Of a stretch of 33,222 nt of DNA, positions 25,514-33,222 are shown in pieces (position 1 is the first letter of the stretch; each line of letters begins with the position of its first letter). The stretch is taken from contig JAOAEI010000011.1 in the NCBI GenBank assembly GCA_026416875.1, forward strand, positions 1 to 33,222. The letters are read 5' to 3'. The DNA comes from Caloramator sp. (GTDB lineage Bacteria; Bacillota; Clostridia; Clostridiales; Caloramatoraceae). The notes beneath the pieces are model-generated. The model ran no database searches, had not been told where the DNA came from, and saw only the letters and a program-made list of their open reading frames with translations. The translations under genes were made by a program, and so were the position numbers.

Positions 25514-26761
25514 TTAACCCCTATATATATGCCAAAGGGCATTATCAGTTCCTCTTGCAAATACGTCTATTCTGTTTGGTCCCCAGGATACTGCTGCCGG
25601 TTCTGATGTTAATTGTCCACCAAGGTCCATCCAGTCGCTCCATCTTGAACCATTCCACCATTTGTGCCATAGAGCATTATTTGTCCCCCTTGCAAACACA
25701 TCTATTCTATTAGGACCCCAAGAAGAAGCTGCTGGATCTGAAGTTAAAACTCCTCCAAGGTCCTCCCATTCACTCCACCTTGAACCATCCCACCATTTAT
25801 GCCAAAGAGCATTATTTGTTCCCCTTGCAAAGACATCTATTCTGTTTGGTCCCCAAGACACTGCCGCCGGTGCCGATGTTAAAACTCCTCCGAGGTTTTC
25901 CCAATCATTCCATCTAGAACCGTCCCACCATTTATGGTAAAGGGCATTATCTGTCCCCCTTACAAATACATCTATCCTATTTCTTCCCCAGGATGCTGCA
26001 GCTGGCGCTGATGTTAACACTCCACCAAGGCTCTCCCAATCGCTCCATCTTCTTCCGTCCCACCACTTATGATAAAGGGCATTATCTGTTCCCCTTACAA
26101 ATACATCTATCCTATTTCTTCCCCAGGATACTGCATCAGGACTTGATGTTAAAATTCCTCCAAGGTTTTCCCAATCGCTCCATCTTCTTCCGTCCCACCA
26201 TTTATAATAAAGGGCATTATCTGTTCCCCTTACAAATACATCTATCCTATTTCTTCCCCAGGATGCAGCACCAGGCCCAGAGGTTAAAATCCCGCCAAGG
26301 CTTTCCCAACGGCTCCATCCTGATGATGTTTCTTCCTTAATATTCTCCAAAGTAAATTTTATTAAATCTCTAATTATTTCATTTGTCCTGCGTGGTGGAA
26401 CCCTAAAACCTAAAAATGTTGCAAAAATCCAAGGCATATCTCTTCTTAGGCTAGTAAATAGTGCATCAGTCTTTTGATTAATACTTCCTGTATAGTTTTC
26501 AGCGTTCCTTACAACGTAAGTTACAATTGCCCTGAATATCATTCTGGTGATATTCCTTGACATTCCATATCTTCTAAGCTCGGCATATACATTTACAAAT
26601 TCTGTATCAACAAGCCTCATTATTCTGTTTACCTCTTGAGTAATTTGCCTTACTAATTCATCCTCTCCGTATTCCAATTCTAAATCATCATCCCTGTAGT
26701 TTTCCTCATAGTCTTCATAATCTCTCCAATACTGCCACATCCAAAAGTATGGACAATACAA
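25514..26761 (-). CDS. Six-repeat PLL/DUF346-type beta-propeller lectin-like protein
   Basis: A 415-aa protein not matched to a named gene. Residues 149-415 are six tandem 45-aa repeats (the last 42), each reading W-S-D-W-E[38 protein letters not shown]. This is the pattern of DUF346/PLL-type fucose-lectin propellers; sugar binding is inferred. The N-terminal 148 residues are different: an aromatic start ([11 protein letters not shown]), an acidic stretch, then helices with no recognised domain. There is no signal peptide. The best start is TTG at 26761, 7 nt after GGAGGG; the GTG at 26788 has no ribosome site. A protein with no export signal in a spore former could be a spore-surface or coat component, but this is a guess. 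Confidence 0.75.
   Translation of the reverse strand: MYCPYFWMWQYWRDYEDYEENYRDDDLELEYGEDELVRQITQEVNRIMRLVDTEFVNVYAELRRYGMSRNITRMIFRAIVTYVVRNAENYTGSINQKTDALFTSLRRDMPWIFATFLGFRVPPRRTNEIIRDLIKFTLENIKEETSSGWSRWESLGGILTSGPGAASWGRNRIDVFVRGTDNALYYKWWDGRRWSDWENLGGILTSSPDAVSWGRNRIDVFVRGTDNALYHKWWDGRRWSDWESLGGVLTSAPAAASWGRNRIDVFVRGTDNALYHKWWDGSRWNDWENLGGVLTSAPAAVSWGPNRIDVFARGTNNALWHKWWDGSRWSEWEDLGGVLTSDPAASSWGPNRIDVFARGTNNALWHKWWNGSRWSDWMDLGGQLTSEPAAVSWGPNRIDVFARGTDNALWHIYRG
25517..26317 (-). repeat. Six tandem 135-bp coding repeats
   Basis: The units share long identical stretches at the DNA level. Units 1-3 encode the [17 protein letters not shown] version and units 4-6 the [17 protein letters not shown] version, so the array grew as two groups by recent duplication or gene conversion. 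Copy number may vary between strains. Confidence 0.9.
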
Positions 26762-26788
26762 AACAAGTCCCTCCAATAAAATTCTCAC

Positions 26789-26803
26789 AGTATATAATAT
26801 ACT
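26789..26803 (-). promoter_or_regulatory. Perfect 15-bp palindrome upstream of the lectin gene
   Basis: AGTATAT-A-ATATACT is a perfect 7-1-7 palindrome, 28-42 bp upstream of the TTG start. It can contain the -10 region (TATTAT on the minus strand). It looks like a repressor site, but the regulator is not recognisable. Confidence 0.45.
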
Positions 26804-27026
26804 TTTAAGTTATTAAGTGTTACCTTCGTTTATGATGGAAAATTGTAACCTCTGAGGGGAATAGAACCTTTGAAAAGTATACCATCGATAATTGAAATGG
26901 ATGAATAAGATAAAATAGCTGAAGTGCCAAAGGTCGAAGATTTGTTTAATAAAATCAAAAAATAGTTCAAAAATTTTGTAATCTAAAGGGACACGAAATG
27001 CCAATATCAATAACCTTTAAAGCATT
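26804..27026. other. Intergenic region between amylopullulanase and lectin genes
   Basis: About 220 bp with no supported gene. The 65-aa minus ORF of the track lacks a ribosome site and family features. On the plus strand one frame reads GIEPLKSIPSIIEMDE-stop-DKIAEVPKVEDLFNKIKK-stop, which looks protein-like and may be the remnant of a decayed gene. Confidence 0.4.
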
Positions 27027-27058
27027 TAAAATAAGCCAGGCAAAAGCCTGGCTATTTT
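27027..27058 (-). terminator. Terminator of the amylopullulanase gene
   Basis: AAAATAGCCAGGC-TTTT-GCCTGGCTTATTTT on the RNA strand: a GC-rich 8-bp core stem extended by A-T pairs with one bulge, spanning the stop codon. Confidence 0.85.
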
Positions 27059-30000
27059 ACATCAAATTCTAAAACATTTGATAATGGTTTCATATTGTCT
27101 AAATCATCCCATACAAATGCTCTTAGCTTATAGCTTCCCTTTTCGGGCAGTTTAATTCTTGCAATTAACTCAACAGTTTTATTAGGTTCTAAAGTATTTG
27201 TCACTGCAACAAGGCTTACCAAAGTATTCTTGTCATCAAACAAACCAACAATTAAACTTGCTTTTTGAGCTACATTAGAGATATTTTGTGCTTTGACTTT
27301 TATAACAGCATCTGAACCTAATTTAAAACTAATATTAGGAGTAATGTTTTCAACTATCACTGTTTCTTCAATTGTTTTATCAGTTAAAATAAAGCTTCCA
27401 AATCTATCCGTTTCAAATTCTAAAGCGCCACTTTCGAAAATAGAAGGTAATTTAATAAATTTATTGTTTTCTTTATCAAAATAATATACAAATACATTAT
27501 TAAACTTTTTAGTATCAAGCATTGTTTTTAACTTTAGCTTTGCATTAACTAATTTGTCTACATTTGATATGAGTTTAAATGTAAATATTTTCTTTCCAAT
27601 ATCATTTAATTTCACGTCACTTGAATGTTCAATATCAACTTCAAAAGAATTTTCAACGTTTCTTAATATGTCTTTTGCATTATAGCTTATTTCAAAATCC
27701 TTAATTTTACTTGTTATAATTATATTCTTAAGTGTAGCAGCATATAATGCTTCTCTTGAAATACTACTTGGAGCTTCAAAAACTGAACCTTCATTTGCTT
27801 TAAGCATCGCTTTTATTAATTCCTGTTCATCCTTGTCTTCCTTATCCATTGCTCTATTTTCTACTATAAAGCTTGAATCATAAGCAGGTTTTAAGCTTTC
27901 TACATCAATCGCTATTTCCTTTATTTCATTTACCAATATTGCTCCTGATTTTTCATTTAAATTTAAGTTAACCCTCCCATTTGAAATTACAGCTTCTTGC
28001 CCTGAAATTAAATCTATGAATTTTGTTCCATTTTCATATGGAAGGTTTAAGCTTATATTCTTTGACGCCCCCCTGTTTATGATTATGATTGCTTTATCTG
28101 ATCCCTTTTCTCTCATATATGCTAAAACATCTTCATTGACTGATATTGGTCTAATTTCACCAGTTCTTAATACTTCATAACTATTTCTTATGTTAATGAG
28201 TTTTGCATACCATTCAACAAGCTCCCTATCGCCCTTACCCCATGGGAAGGTTCTTCTGTTATCAGGGTCATCTGCACCAAATTGTCCTGCCTCATCTCCA
28301 TAATATATAACCGGTGCTCCAGGATATGTCATCTGCATCAATGCTGCAAGCTTTAGAAGTTTCTTTGCATTTTCGCTTGGAGGATTAGCTATATCCTTTA
28401 CGCTCTTTTGATATCCATCAAAGGCAGATATTGCCCTTTGGGTATCGTGGGAATCGATTAAGTTAAACATCGCATAAAAAGCTTCCCTTGGATATTGTTC
28501 CCTTATAAGCTCTAGCATTTCCATAGTCTTTTTAGCATCCTTTTGTCCTGTTAAGAAATCCAACAGAGCTCCTCTAAATCTATAATTCATAACAGAATCA
28601 TACATATCTCCTAAAAGATATCTTGTAGCATCATCCCAAATCTCACCTATTATTACATTATCCCCTTCTTCCTTTACAGCTCTTCTGAAATTAACCCATG
28701 TTTCATCTGAAACCTCATTTGCAACATCGAGTCTCCAGCCGCTAGCACCTTTTCTTAACCAATACCTTGTATGCGAATCTTCGCCATCAACAACTTCTTC
28801 AGCCCAAGATTTAACTTGATATTCTGAACCATTTAGTGCCTGTATCACAGGCATAGAGTCAAATCCCCACCATCCTTCATAGTAATAGCGCTCGGTTGCT
28901 TTCCCAACATTTACCTTCCTGTTTTCAATCTTAAACCAATCCTTATAATGGAAATCAGTAATTCCAATGCTTCTAAAGTATTCATGAACTCTATTTTCAG
29001 CCTCCTGCTGACTTAATCCTTCAAGGTTCATCAAATCGTAAACCCTTGACCAATATTGATAAGCTCCAAGGGGTTTCCCCTTTGTCATGTATTTGCCATA
29101 TCTATCAAAATAAATTGAGTCATCAGAAACATGATTTAATACTCCATCAAGTATTATTTTCATTCCTCTCTTTTTAGCTTCATTAGCAAGTCTTACAAAA
29201 TCATCCATAGAGCCAAGTAGTGGATCAAGTTCCTTGTAATCAGTTGCATCATATCTATGGTTTGATATGGATTTAGAAATAGGATTAAAGTAGATTACAT
29301 TTACTCCAAGGGCCTTTAGATAATCTAGCCTCTTTATAACTCCTTCTATATCTCCACCATACATTTCGTTACACCATTCTTTATCTCCCCTTGTTCCTTT
29401 ATAGTCTTCTCTATCCTCCAAAGATGGAACTTCAGGGATTGCATACCAATCATCATAAAATTCGTAAAGAACACTTCCCCTTGCAAATTTTTGTGAATAG
29501 TCGTTTTTCTTATCTCCGTTGTAAAATCTATCTGGGAATATGTGATATATCACAGCGTTTTTCATCCAATCAGGAGTTTTAAAATCAGGAAGATATACGT
29601 TAAGCCCATAGGACAAAACCTTTCCTAAATCATCGGCTTTACCCTTTCCATATAGTCCATCGTCGTCGCCATAGGCCTTTACTTCAGAACCATTTGAGAT
29701 TATAAAATAATATTGATACATTCCCTTTTCACTTGGTGTATAGGTAGTGTTCCAAATAAAGTTATCTTCTACAATAGTTTTTGTCATATCTATGCTTTCT
29801 TTACCATTTGGAGTTAATACAACAAGTTTTACTTGTGAAACATCCTGTCCCGTTCTTATGTTGAATTTTACATTTTCTCCAACTTTAACAGCACCAAAGG
29901 GCTCCTTGAAGCTTAAATCTCTTGAATCATAATAAATTTTACTTATATCTATATTCCTTTGGGAAGCGTTGTTGAATATCAGACCTGTTACATAATCATA

Positions 30001-32400
30001 GCTAAATGTAACTTGTTTGTCTTCATTTAATACAATCTCCGGATACTCGTATTCTTGATCTCCTATAACTACCTTTACTCCTTTATATGTTCCAGCTTTT
30101 AGATTTACAGAAGCTGAATATATTCCCGTAAGGGTTAGATCTTTCATAACATATTCCTTATCAAGTCCTATTAACTTAGGCCTATCCTCCCCAAACAGAG
30201 GAGCATATTTTGTAGAATCAGTTATTATATGGCTTATATCTGAATAATAGAAGGTTATATCCTGCTGCTTTATAACCTGCATCTGAATGTTAGCCCCATC
30301 CCTTGCTCCATCTTTACCATAGTTTTCATTCCAGGAACCCATAGCAACTTTATATTCATATATTCCAGGTGGAACATTTTTTATTGTAAATTTATAAATG
30401 CCATCTCCTATATGCTTCATTCTTGTAATCTGTGATGATGGATCCCAATCCTTTGCACCGACAAGATGCTGAATTGTTCCAACTAAAACTACTAACCTTC
30501 CCCCAGGAACTTCTGAAAGTTCCCTTACAACTTGGACTTCCTTTAAAACCTCAACATTTGAAGTTTTATCCTTTGCAGATATCTTGATCTTTATTGAATC
30601 TACTCCCTCAGGAAGTTGTCCTAATGTTAAAATTCCATCTCCACCTATTGAAGCTATTTGGTTTGGATTTTCTACTAAGAACCATTCTACATTTTGATAA
30701 TCCTCTAATAAACCGTCCCCTTTAATAGCCTTTGCAAGAAGCTTTATTGATGTGTTTTGTTCCACCTCAAAGGGCACATCAATATCAACAAGCCCTGGAA
30801 CGTATAAAACAGAATTATCAAAGGGTGGGTTGCCTTCCTTTCTTGAGTTTAATGGATCCGTCATCCAATTTCCATCAACGATAAATTTATAAAGATACTT
30901 ACCAGGTTTTAATTGTAGGCTAATGGACCAAATATTGCCTTCTCCTTTAGTCATTAAAATTTTTCCGTCTCCCCAGTTGGTCATAGAACCAGCAAGATAG
31001 ACTTCCTTTGCTTTTCCAGTTAAATCCAAATAATTGAATGTAACCTTATTACCCTCTATTACCGGACTACTTACCTTTGCAGGAACAATAAGTTTAGAAT
31101 TTTTTCCGCCGTATCCATCATCAACCACATTAGGATTTGAAGGGTCACTTACCCAAGATTCACTTCCATTTTCGGTTACAACATATTTATATTGATATTC
31201 ACCAGGATTTAGGCTTAATGCTAATGTCCAAATTCCATTTTCATTTATCATAGGATTTGCATTTTTATCCCAATTATTAAAGCTTCCTGCAACTGAAACC
31301 TTCTCTGCCCTATCGTTTTTATATCTAAATATAACCTTTCCATCTAATGTAATTTCTGGACTAACTATTGGATTTTCAAATCCTAAAATTTCAGCAACTT
31401 TATTGTAATCATTTAAGCTGTCATAAAGAATTGCATTCTTAACATCTGCAATAAATATGACATATTTACCCCCGCTTGGGATGTTTAAAATTTTATTTCC
31501 GCTTCTTGGTATTCCACCGCTATTCCATGAATAGTTTTCACATGCCTTGTATTCATATCTTCCTTCATTTAAAAAACTTCTATAAATAAATTTCCCATCA
31601 CCATCTAAATAGTCAAATTCATACCCCTTTGCCGACGCATCCCAAGTATTATTTCCTCTTACTTCTCCTATAATCGAAACAACTATATTTATCCACGGAT
31701 TATTAATTGAGTCAATACAAATATCAAGATAAGGATTTGCAAGAAAAGTTACATCTAACTCAGACGGAATTTGAACTTCTCTATTTTGTCCTACTTCACC
31801 ATTAGACCACTTATGATCATAAGCTACTTTATATTCAAGCTTAGTGTTTTGAGGCTTTGGGGAAAGTTTAAAGGTGCCCTTAAAAAATCCACCACCAATA
31901 TAAATTAAATCAAAATTAGCATCACCTGGATTCCAAAATTGACCGTTTTCAGTAAAATTATTAAGATTTCCAACTAAAGTTGCTGAAAGTTTAAACTCCT
32001 GTGGTTCATTTACTGAATCGATAATCCTCTTGTTTTTATTATCAAATCTAAATAAAACCCTTTTAGGTTCAGTTAAATTAAGCTGTCTATTTTGTGAAGG
32101 ATAGTTTTCATTCCAGCTTCTGTTAAGGGCTACTTTGTATTCATAGATTCCAGCTTCTTTAAAATCCACAACCGCCTCATAAATTCCATTCCCAAAGGGT
32201 TTCATAAAGTTATTCTTGTCATCTGGCTTCCAATTGTTTTCTACTTTAGTTCCATCTAAAGTAAAGTTTCCAACCAGTGCAACTACATCATCTGCCCTTG
32301 ATGAAGCCTTTACCAAGGAAGTTAAATTAAATTTAGGAAAGAAATTAATTAAGAATAAGAAGATAAGGATTATGCTTATCCTTTGTTTAAATCTTTTCAT
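27052..32400 (-). CDS. Secreted multidomain amylopullulanase (GH13)
   Basis: A 1782-aa extracellular enzyme degrading starch and pullulan (alpha-1,4 and alpha-1,6 bonds). ATG 32400 follows AAAAGGGGGG; a signal peptide (KRFKQR plus IILIFLFLINFF, cut probably after LVKA) starts the protein. Approximate order: three X25-type starch-binding modules (40-335, each with YEYK and a late DS-N), two CBM48-like modules (347-535, AGSFNNWD and AGSMTNWG), an Ig-like module (536-625), a fourth X25 module (630-725), an N-domain, the GH13 barrel (940-1410), then C-terminal beta modules. Catalytic motifs are DGVLNH, GWRLDVANE (nucleophile Asp near 1225), IIGEIWDD (Glu near 1253) and DSHDTQR (Asp near 1319). 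No SLH, LPxTG or CBM20 part is seen, so it is released rather than anchored. Whether it cleaves both bond types needs assay. Confidence 0.93.
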   Translation of the reverse strand: MKRFKQRISIILIFLFLINFFPKFNLTSLVKASSRADDVVALVGNFTLDGTKVENNWKPDDKNNFMKPFGNGIYEAVVDFKEAGIYEYKVALNRSWNENYPSQNRQLNLTEPKRVLFRFDNKNKRIIDSVNEPQEFKLSATLVGNLNNFTENGQFWNPGDANFDLIYIGGGFFKGTFKLSPKPQNTKLEYKVAYDHKWSNGEVGQNREVQIPSELDVTFLANPYLDICIDSINNPWINIVVSIIGEVRGNNTWDASAKGYEFDYLDGDGKFIYRSFLNEGRYEYKACENYSWNSGGIPRSGNKILNIPSGGKYVIFIADVKNAILYDSLNDYNKVAEILGFENPIVSPEITLDGKVIFRYKNDRAEKVSVAGSFNNWDKNANPMINENGIWTLALSLNPGEYQYKYVVTENGSESWVSDPSNPNVVDDGYGGKNSKLIVPAKVSSPVIEGNKVTFNYLDLTGKAKEVYLAGSMTNWGDGKILMTKGEGNIWSISLQLKPGKYLYKFIVDGNWMTDPLNSRKEGNPPFDNSVLYVPGLVDIDVPFEVEQNTSIKLLAKAIKGDGLLEDYQNVEWFLVENPNQIASIGGDGILTLGQLPEGVDSIKIKISAKDKTSNVEVLKEVQVVRELSEVPGGRLVVLVGTIQHLVGAKDWDPSSQITRMKHIGDGIYKFTIKNVPPGIYEYKVAMGSWNENYGKDGARDGANIQMQVIKQQDITFYYSDISHIITDSTKYAPLFGEDRPKLIGLDKEYVMKDLTLTGIYSASVNLKAGTYKGVKVVIGDQEYEYPEIVLNEDKQVTFSYDYVTGLIFNNASQRNIDISKIYYDSRDLSFKEPFGAVKVGENVKFNIRTGQDVSQVKLVVLTPNGKESIDMTKTIVEDNFIWNTTYTPSEKGMYQYYFIISNGSEVKAYGDDDGLYGKGKADDLGKVLSYGLNVYLPDFKTPDWMKNAVIYHIFPDRFYNGDKKNDYSQKFARGSVLYEFYDDWYAIPEVPSLEDREDYKGTRGDKEWCNEMYGGDIEGVIKRLDYLKALGVNVIYFNPISKSISNHRYDATDYKELDPLLGSMDDFVRLANEAKKRGMKIILDGVLNHVSDDSIYFDRYGKYMTKGKPLGAYQYWSRVYDLMNLEGLSQQEAENRVHEYFRSIGITDFHYKDWFKIENRKVNVGKATERYYYEGWWGFDSMPVIQALNGSEYQVKSWAEEVVDGEDSHTRYWLRKGASGWRLDVANEVSDETWVNFRRAVKEEGDNVIIGEIWDDATRYLLGDMYDSVMNYRFRGALLDFLTGQKDAKKTMEMLELIREQYPREAFYAMFNLIDSHDTQRAISAFDGYQKSVKDIANPPSENAKKLLKLAALMQMTYPGAPVIYYGDEAGQFGADDPDNRRTFPWGKGDRELVEWYAKLINIRNSYEVLRTGEIRPISVNEDVLAYMREKGSDKAIIIINRGASKNISLNLPYENGTKFIDLISGQEAVISNGRVNLNLNEKSGAILVNEIKEIAIDVESLKPAYDSSFIVENRAMDKEDKDEQELIKAMLKANEGSVFEAPSSISREALYAATLKNIIITSKIKDFEISYNAKDILRNVENSFEVDIEHSSDVKLNDIGKKIFTFKLISNVDKLVNAKLKLKTMLDTKKFNNVFVYYFDKENNKFIKLPSIFESGALEFETDRFGSFILTDKTIEETVIVENITPNISFKLGSDAVIKVKAQNISNVAQKASLIVGLFDDKNTLVSLVAVTNTLEPNKTVELIARIKLPEKGSYKLRAFVWDDLDNMKPLSNVLEFDVK

Positions 32401-32422
32401 ATAATCCCCCCCTTTTAAATTT

Positions 32423-32438
32423 ATGCAAACGTATGCAT
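32423..32438 (-). promoter_or_regulatory. LacI/MalR-like operator of the amylopullulanase gene
   Basis: ATGCAAACGTATGCAT is a 16-bp palindrome with a central CG and one mismatched pair, close to the GCAAACGTTTGC core used by MalR-type LacI-family repressors of maltose/starch genes. It lies just after the predicted transcription start. It fits the CcpA cre consensus less well (three mismatches). Confidence 0.65.
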
Positions 32439-32446
32439 CTAACATG

Positions 32447-32475
32447 ATTTTACTATATTTTAAACATTTTTACAA
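32447..32475 (-). promoter_or_regulatory. Promoter of the amylopullulanase gene
   Basis: Minus strand TTGTAA (32475-32470), 17-bp spacer, TAAAAT (32452-32447). The predicted start near 32440 abuts the operator. Confidence 0.7.
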
Positions 32476-32553
32476 TATTAGTAAATCAAAAATATAAAAC
32501 ATAATTCCATGTTAAAAACTGTTTAAATTTAAAGTAATAGATATGCCATAAAA

Positions 32554-32741
32554 ATGCTTAGAGAACTTTTATATAATATTTATGCTCAATTTTCAAAACT
32601 AACAATATATACCCATGCTTTAAAAATAAATAGCAGTAAAGATGATATCTTAAACAGAAAATTGCAAAAGTCTCAATAATTCTTAAAGAAATGTCTGATG
32701 AAATGGTAAAAGAAATTAATAAATTTAAGCTTGAAGAATAA
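32554..32741 (+). pseudogene. Small ORF with apparent one-base frameshift
   Basis: Not in the ORF track. From ATG 32554 the frame reads MLRELLYNIYAQFSKL then TIYTHALKINSSKDDILNRK and soon stops (KLQKSQ). If one A is added to the AAAA run at 32658-32661, the frame continues KIAKVSIILKEMSDEM then VKEINKFKLEE and ends at the TAA just before the terminator, giving 62 residues of coherent, helical, charged sequence. This suggests a real small gene with a one-base deletion or a homopolymer sequencing error. No strong ribosome site precedes the ATG. Function unknown. Confidence 0.5.
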
Positions 32742-32776
32742 AAAATTCCCCTCAACTAAGCTTGAGGGGAATTTTT
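32741..32776. terminator. Strong bidirectional terminator before groEL
   Basis: AAAAATTCCCCTCAA and TTGAGGGGAATTTTT pair perfectly (15 bp) around CTAAGC, with A and T tracts on both sides. It serves groEL on the minus strand and the small plus-strand ORF. Confidence 0.92.
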
Positions 32777-32778
32777 TA

Positions 32779-33222
32779 TTAATACATATCTGGCATTCCG
32801 CCTGGCATTGGATTATCCTTCTTTTCTGGAATGTCTGCAACAACAGCTTCAGTTGTTAAGAATGTAGCAGCAACTGATGCAGCGTTTTGAAGTGCTGATC
32901 TTGTAACCTTAGTTGGGTCAACTATACCAGCTTCAATCATGTTGATATACTTTTCATGTAGAGCATCGAAGCCAATTCCTCTTTCGCTTGCCTTAACCTT
33001 TTCAACAACTACAGCTCCGTCGTATCCAGCATTTTCTGCTATTTGTCTTAGTGGTTCTTCAAGAGCTCTCTTAACTATGCTGATACCAACCTTAACATCA
33101 GCTTCAGTTTCCTTTGCTTCAAGCTCAGCAACAGCAGGAATTACGTTGATGTATGCAGTTCCACCACCTGGAACTATACCTTCTTCTACTGCTGCCTTTG
33201 TAGCATTTAATGCATCTTCTAT
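32779..33222 (-). CDS. groL: Chaperonin GroEL, C-terminal part
   Basis: This gene is absent from the ORF track because its start is outside the window. The last 147 residues are visible: [65 protein letters not shown] and the end [11 protein letters not shown]. These are the equatorial-domain and Gly/Met-rich tail signatures of the 60-kDa chaperonin, which folds proteins with GroES; groES is expected upstream, beyond the right edge. The Met/Gly tail is shorter than the GGM repeats of many bacteria. It ends 3 bp before a strong terminator. Confidence 0.97.
   Translation of the reverse strand: MEDALNATKAAVEEGIVPGGGTAYINVIPAVAELEAKETEADVKVGISIVKRALEEPLRQIAENAGYDGAVVVEKVKASERGIGFDALHEKYINMIEAGIVDPTKVTRSALQNAASVAATFLTTEAVVADIPEKKDNPMPGGMPDMY

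Noticed and set aside
25492-25713. 73-aa plus ORF at the end of the lectin gene
   Set aside because: Antisense to the last repeat and hairpin; no ribosome site.
25517-26317. Regular repeats as a possible CRISPR array
   Set aside because: The 135-bp units are coding, contiguous and without unique spacers.
25662-26340. Plus-strand ORFs of 92 and 115 aa over the lectin repeats
   Set aside because: They repeat every 135 bp only because the underlying minus-strand gene does; no ribosome site.
26864-26952. Plus-strand protein-like fragment with an internal stop
   Set aside because: Too short and unrecognised to call a pseudogene; noted only in the intergenic entry.
26813-27010. 65-aa minus ORF between lectin and amylopullulanase
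   Set aside because: No ribosome site, Phe-rich low-complexity sequence and no homology signal; treated as intergenic.
32423-32438. CcpA cre site upstream of the amylopullulanase
   Set aside because: Three mismatches to the cre consensus; the LacI/MalR-type core fits better.
32558-32755. 65-aa minus ORF beside groEL
   Set aside because: It runs through the terminator and opposite the better-supported frameshifted plus ORF.

Overview
The window comes from a low-GC, anaerobic, spore-forming Firmicute, most likely a saccharolytic clostridium (Caloramator/Thermobrachium-type is a guess). The evidence is AT-rich DNA with strong AGGAGG ribosome sites, an H-type small acid-soluble spore protein, bifunctional AdhE with two Rex-like boxes, a giant secreted amylopullulanase, and guanine and TPP riboswitches. 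No rRNA, tRNA, CRISPR array, complete transposon or prophage was seen. The window opens inside a GntP permease and closes inside groEL, so both are partial.

Layout. 1-5.8 kb: GntP permease (+), then on the minus strand asparagine synthase asnB, a PpaX-like HAD phosphatase, a GH13 oligo-1,6-glucosidase and a 60-aa membrane protein. 5.8-8.9 kb: nadA-nadB-nadC (+), de novo NAD synthesis. 8.9-11.7 kb (-): sspH, thiD behind a TPP riboswitch/terminator, and an S41 peptidase. 11.8-13.2 kb (+): a DUF2325-DUF3793 pair behind a near-perfect Fur box, then a bacteriohemerythrin with its own promoter. 13.4-14.0 kb (-): a Phd/YefM-RelE/ParE toxin-antitoxin pair with an operator palindrome. 14.2-17.6 kb (-): guaB-guaA under a guanine riboswitch. 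17.6-21.3 kb (-): a nucleotidyltransferase pseudogene with one stop codon, larC, larB, larE (nickel-pincer cofactor synthesis, no larA in the window) and a Uma2-family protein. 21.3-24.2 kb: adhE (+). 24.2-32.4 kb (-): Nramp transporter mntH, a six-repeat propeller lectin and the 1782-aa amylopullulanase behind a LacI/MalR-like operator. 32.5-33.2 kb: a small ORF with an apparent one-base frameshift (+) and the 3' end of groEL (-).

How it fits together. The secreted amylopullulanase and the cytoplasmic oligo-1,6-glucosidase form the two ends of a starch/pullulan route. AdhE disposes of fermentative electrons under apparent NADH control (Rex), and nadABC supplies the NAD pool. The most novel-looking part is the Fur-box DUF2325-DUF3793 pair beside a hemerythrin, which suggests an uncharacterised iron-responsive function. 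The repeat lectin without a signal peptide and the lar genes without a local larA are the next most interesting. All functional statements come from motif recognition by eye; no database search was run.
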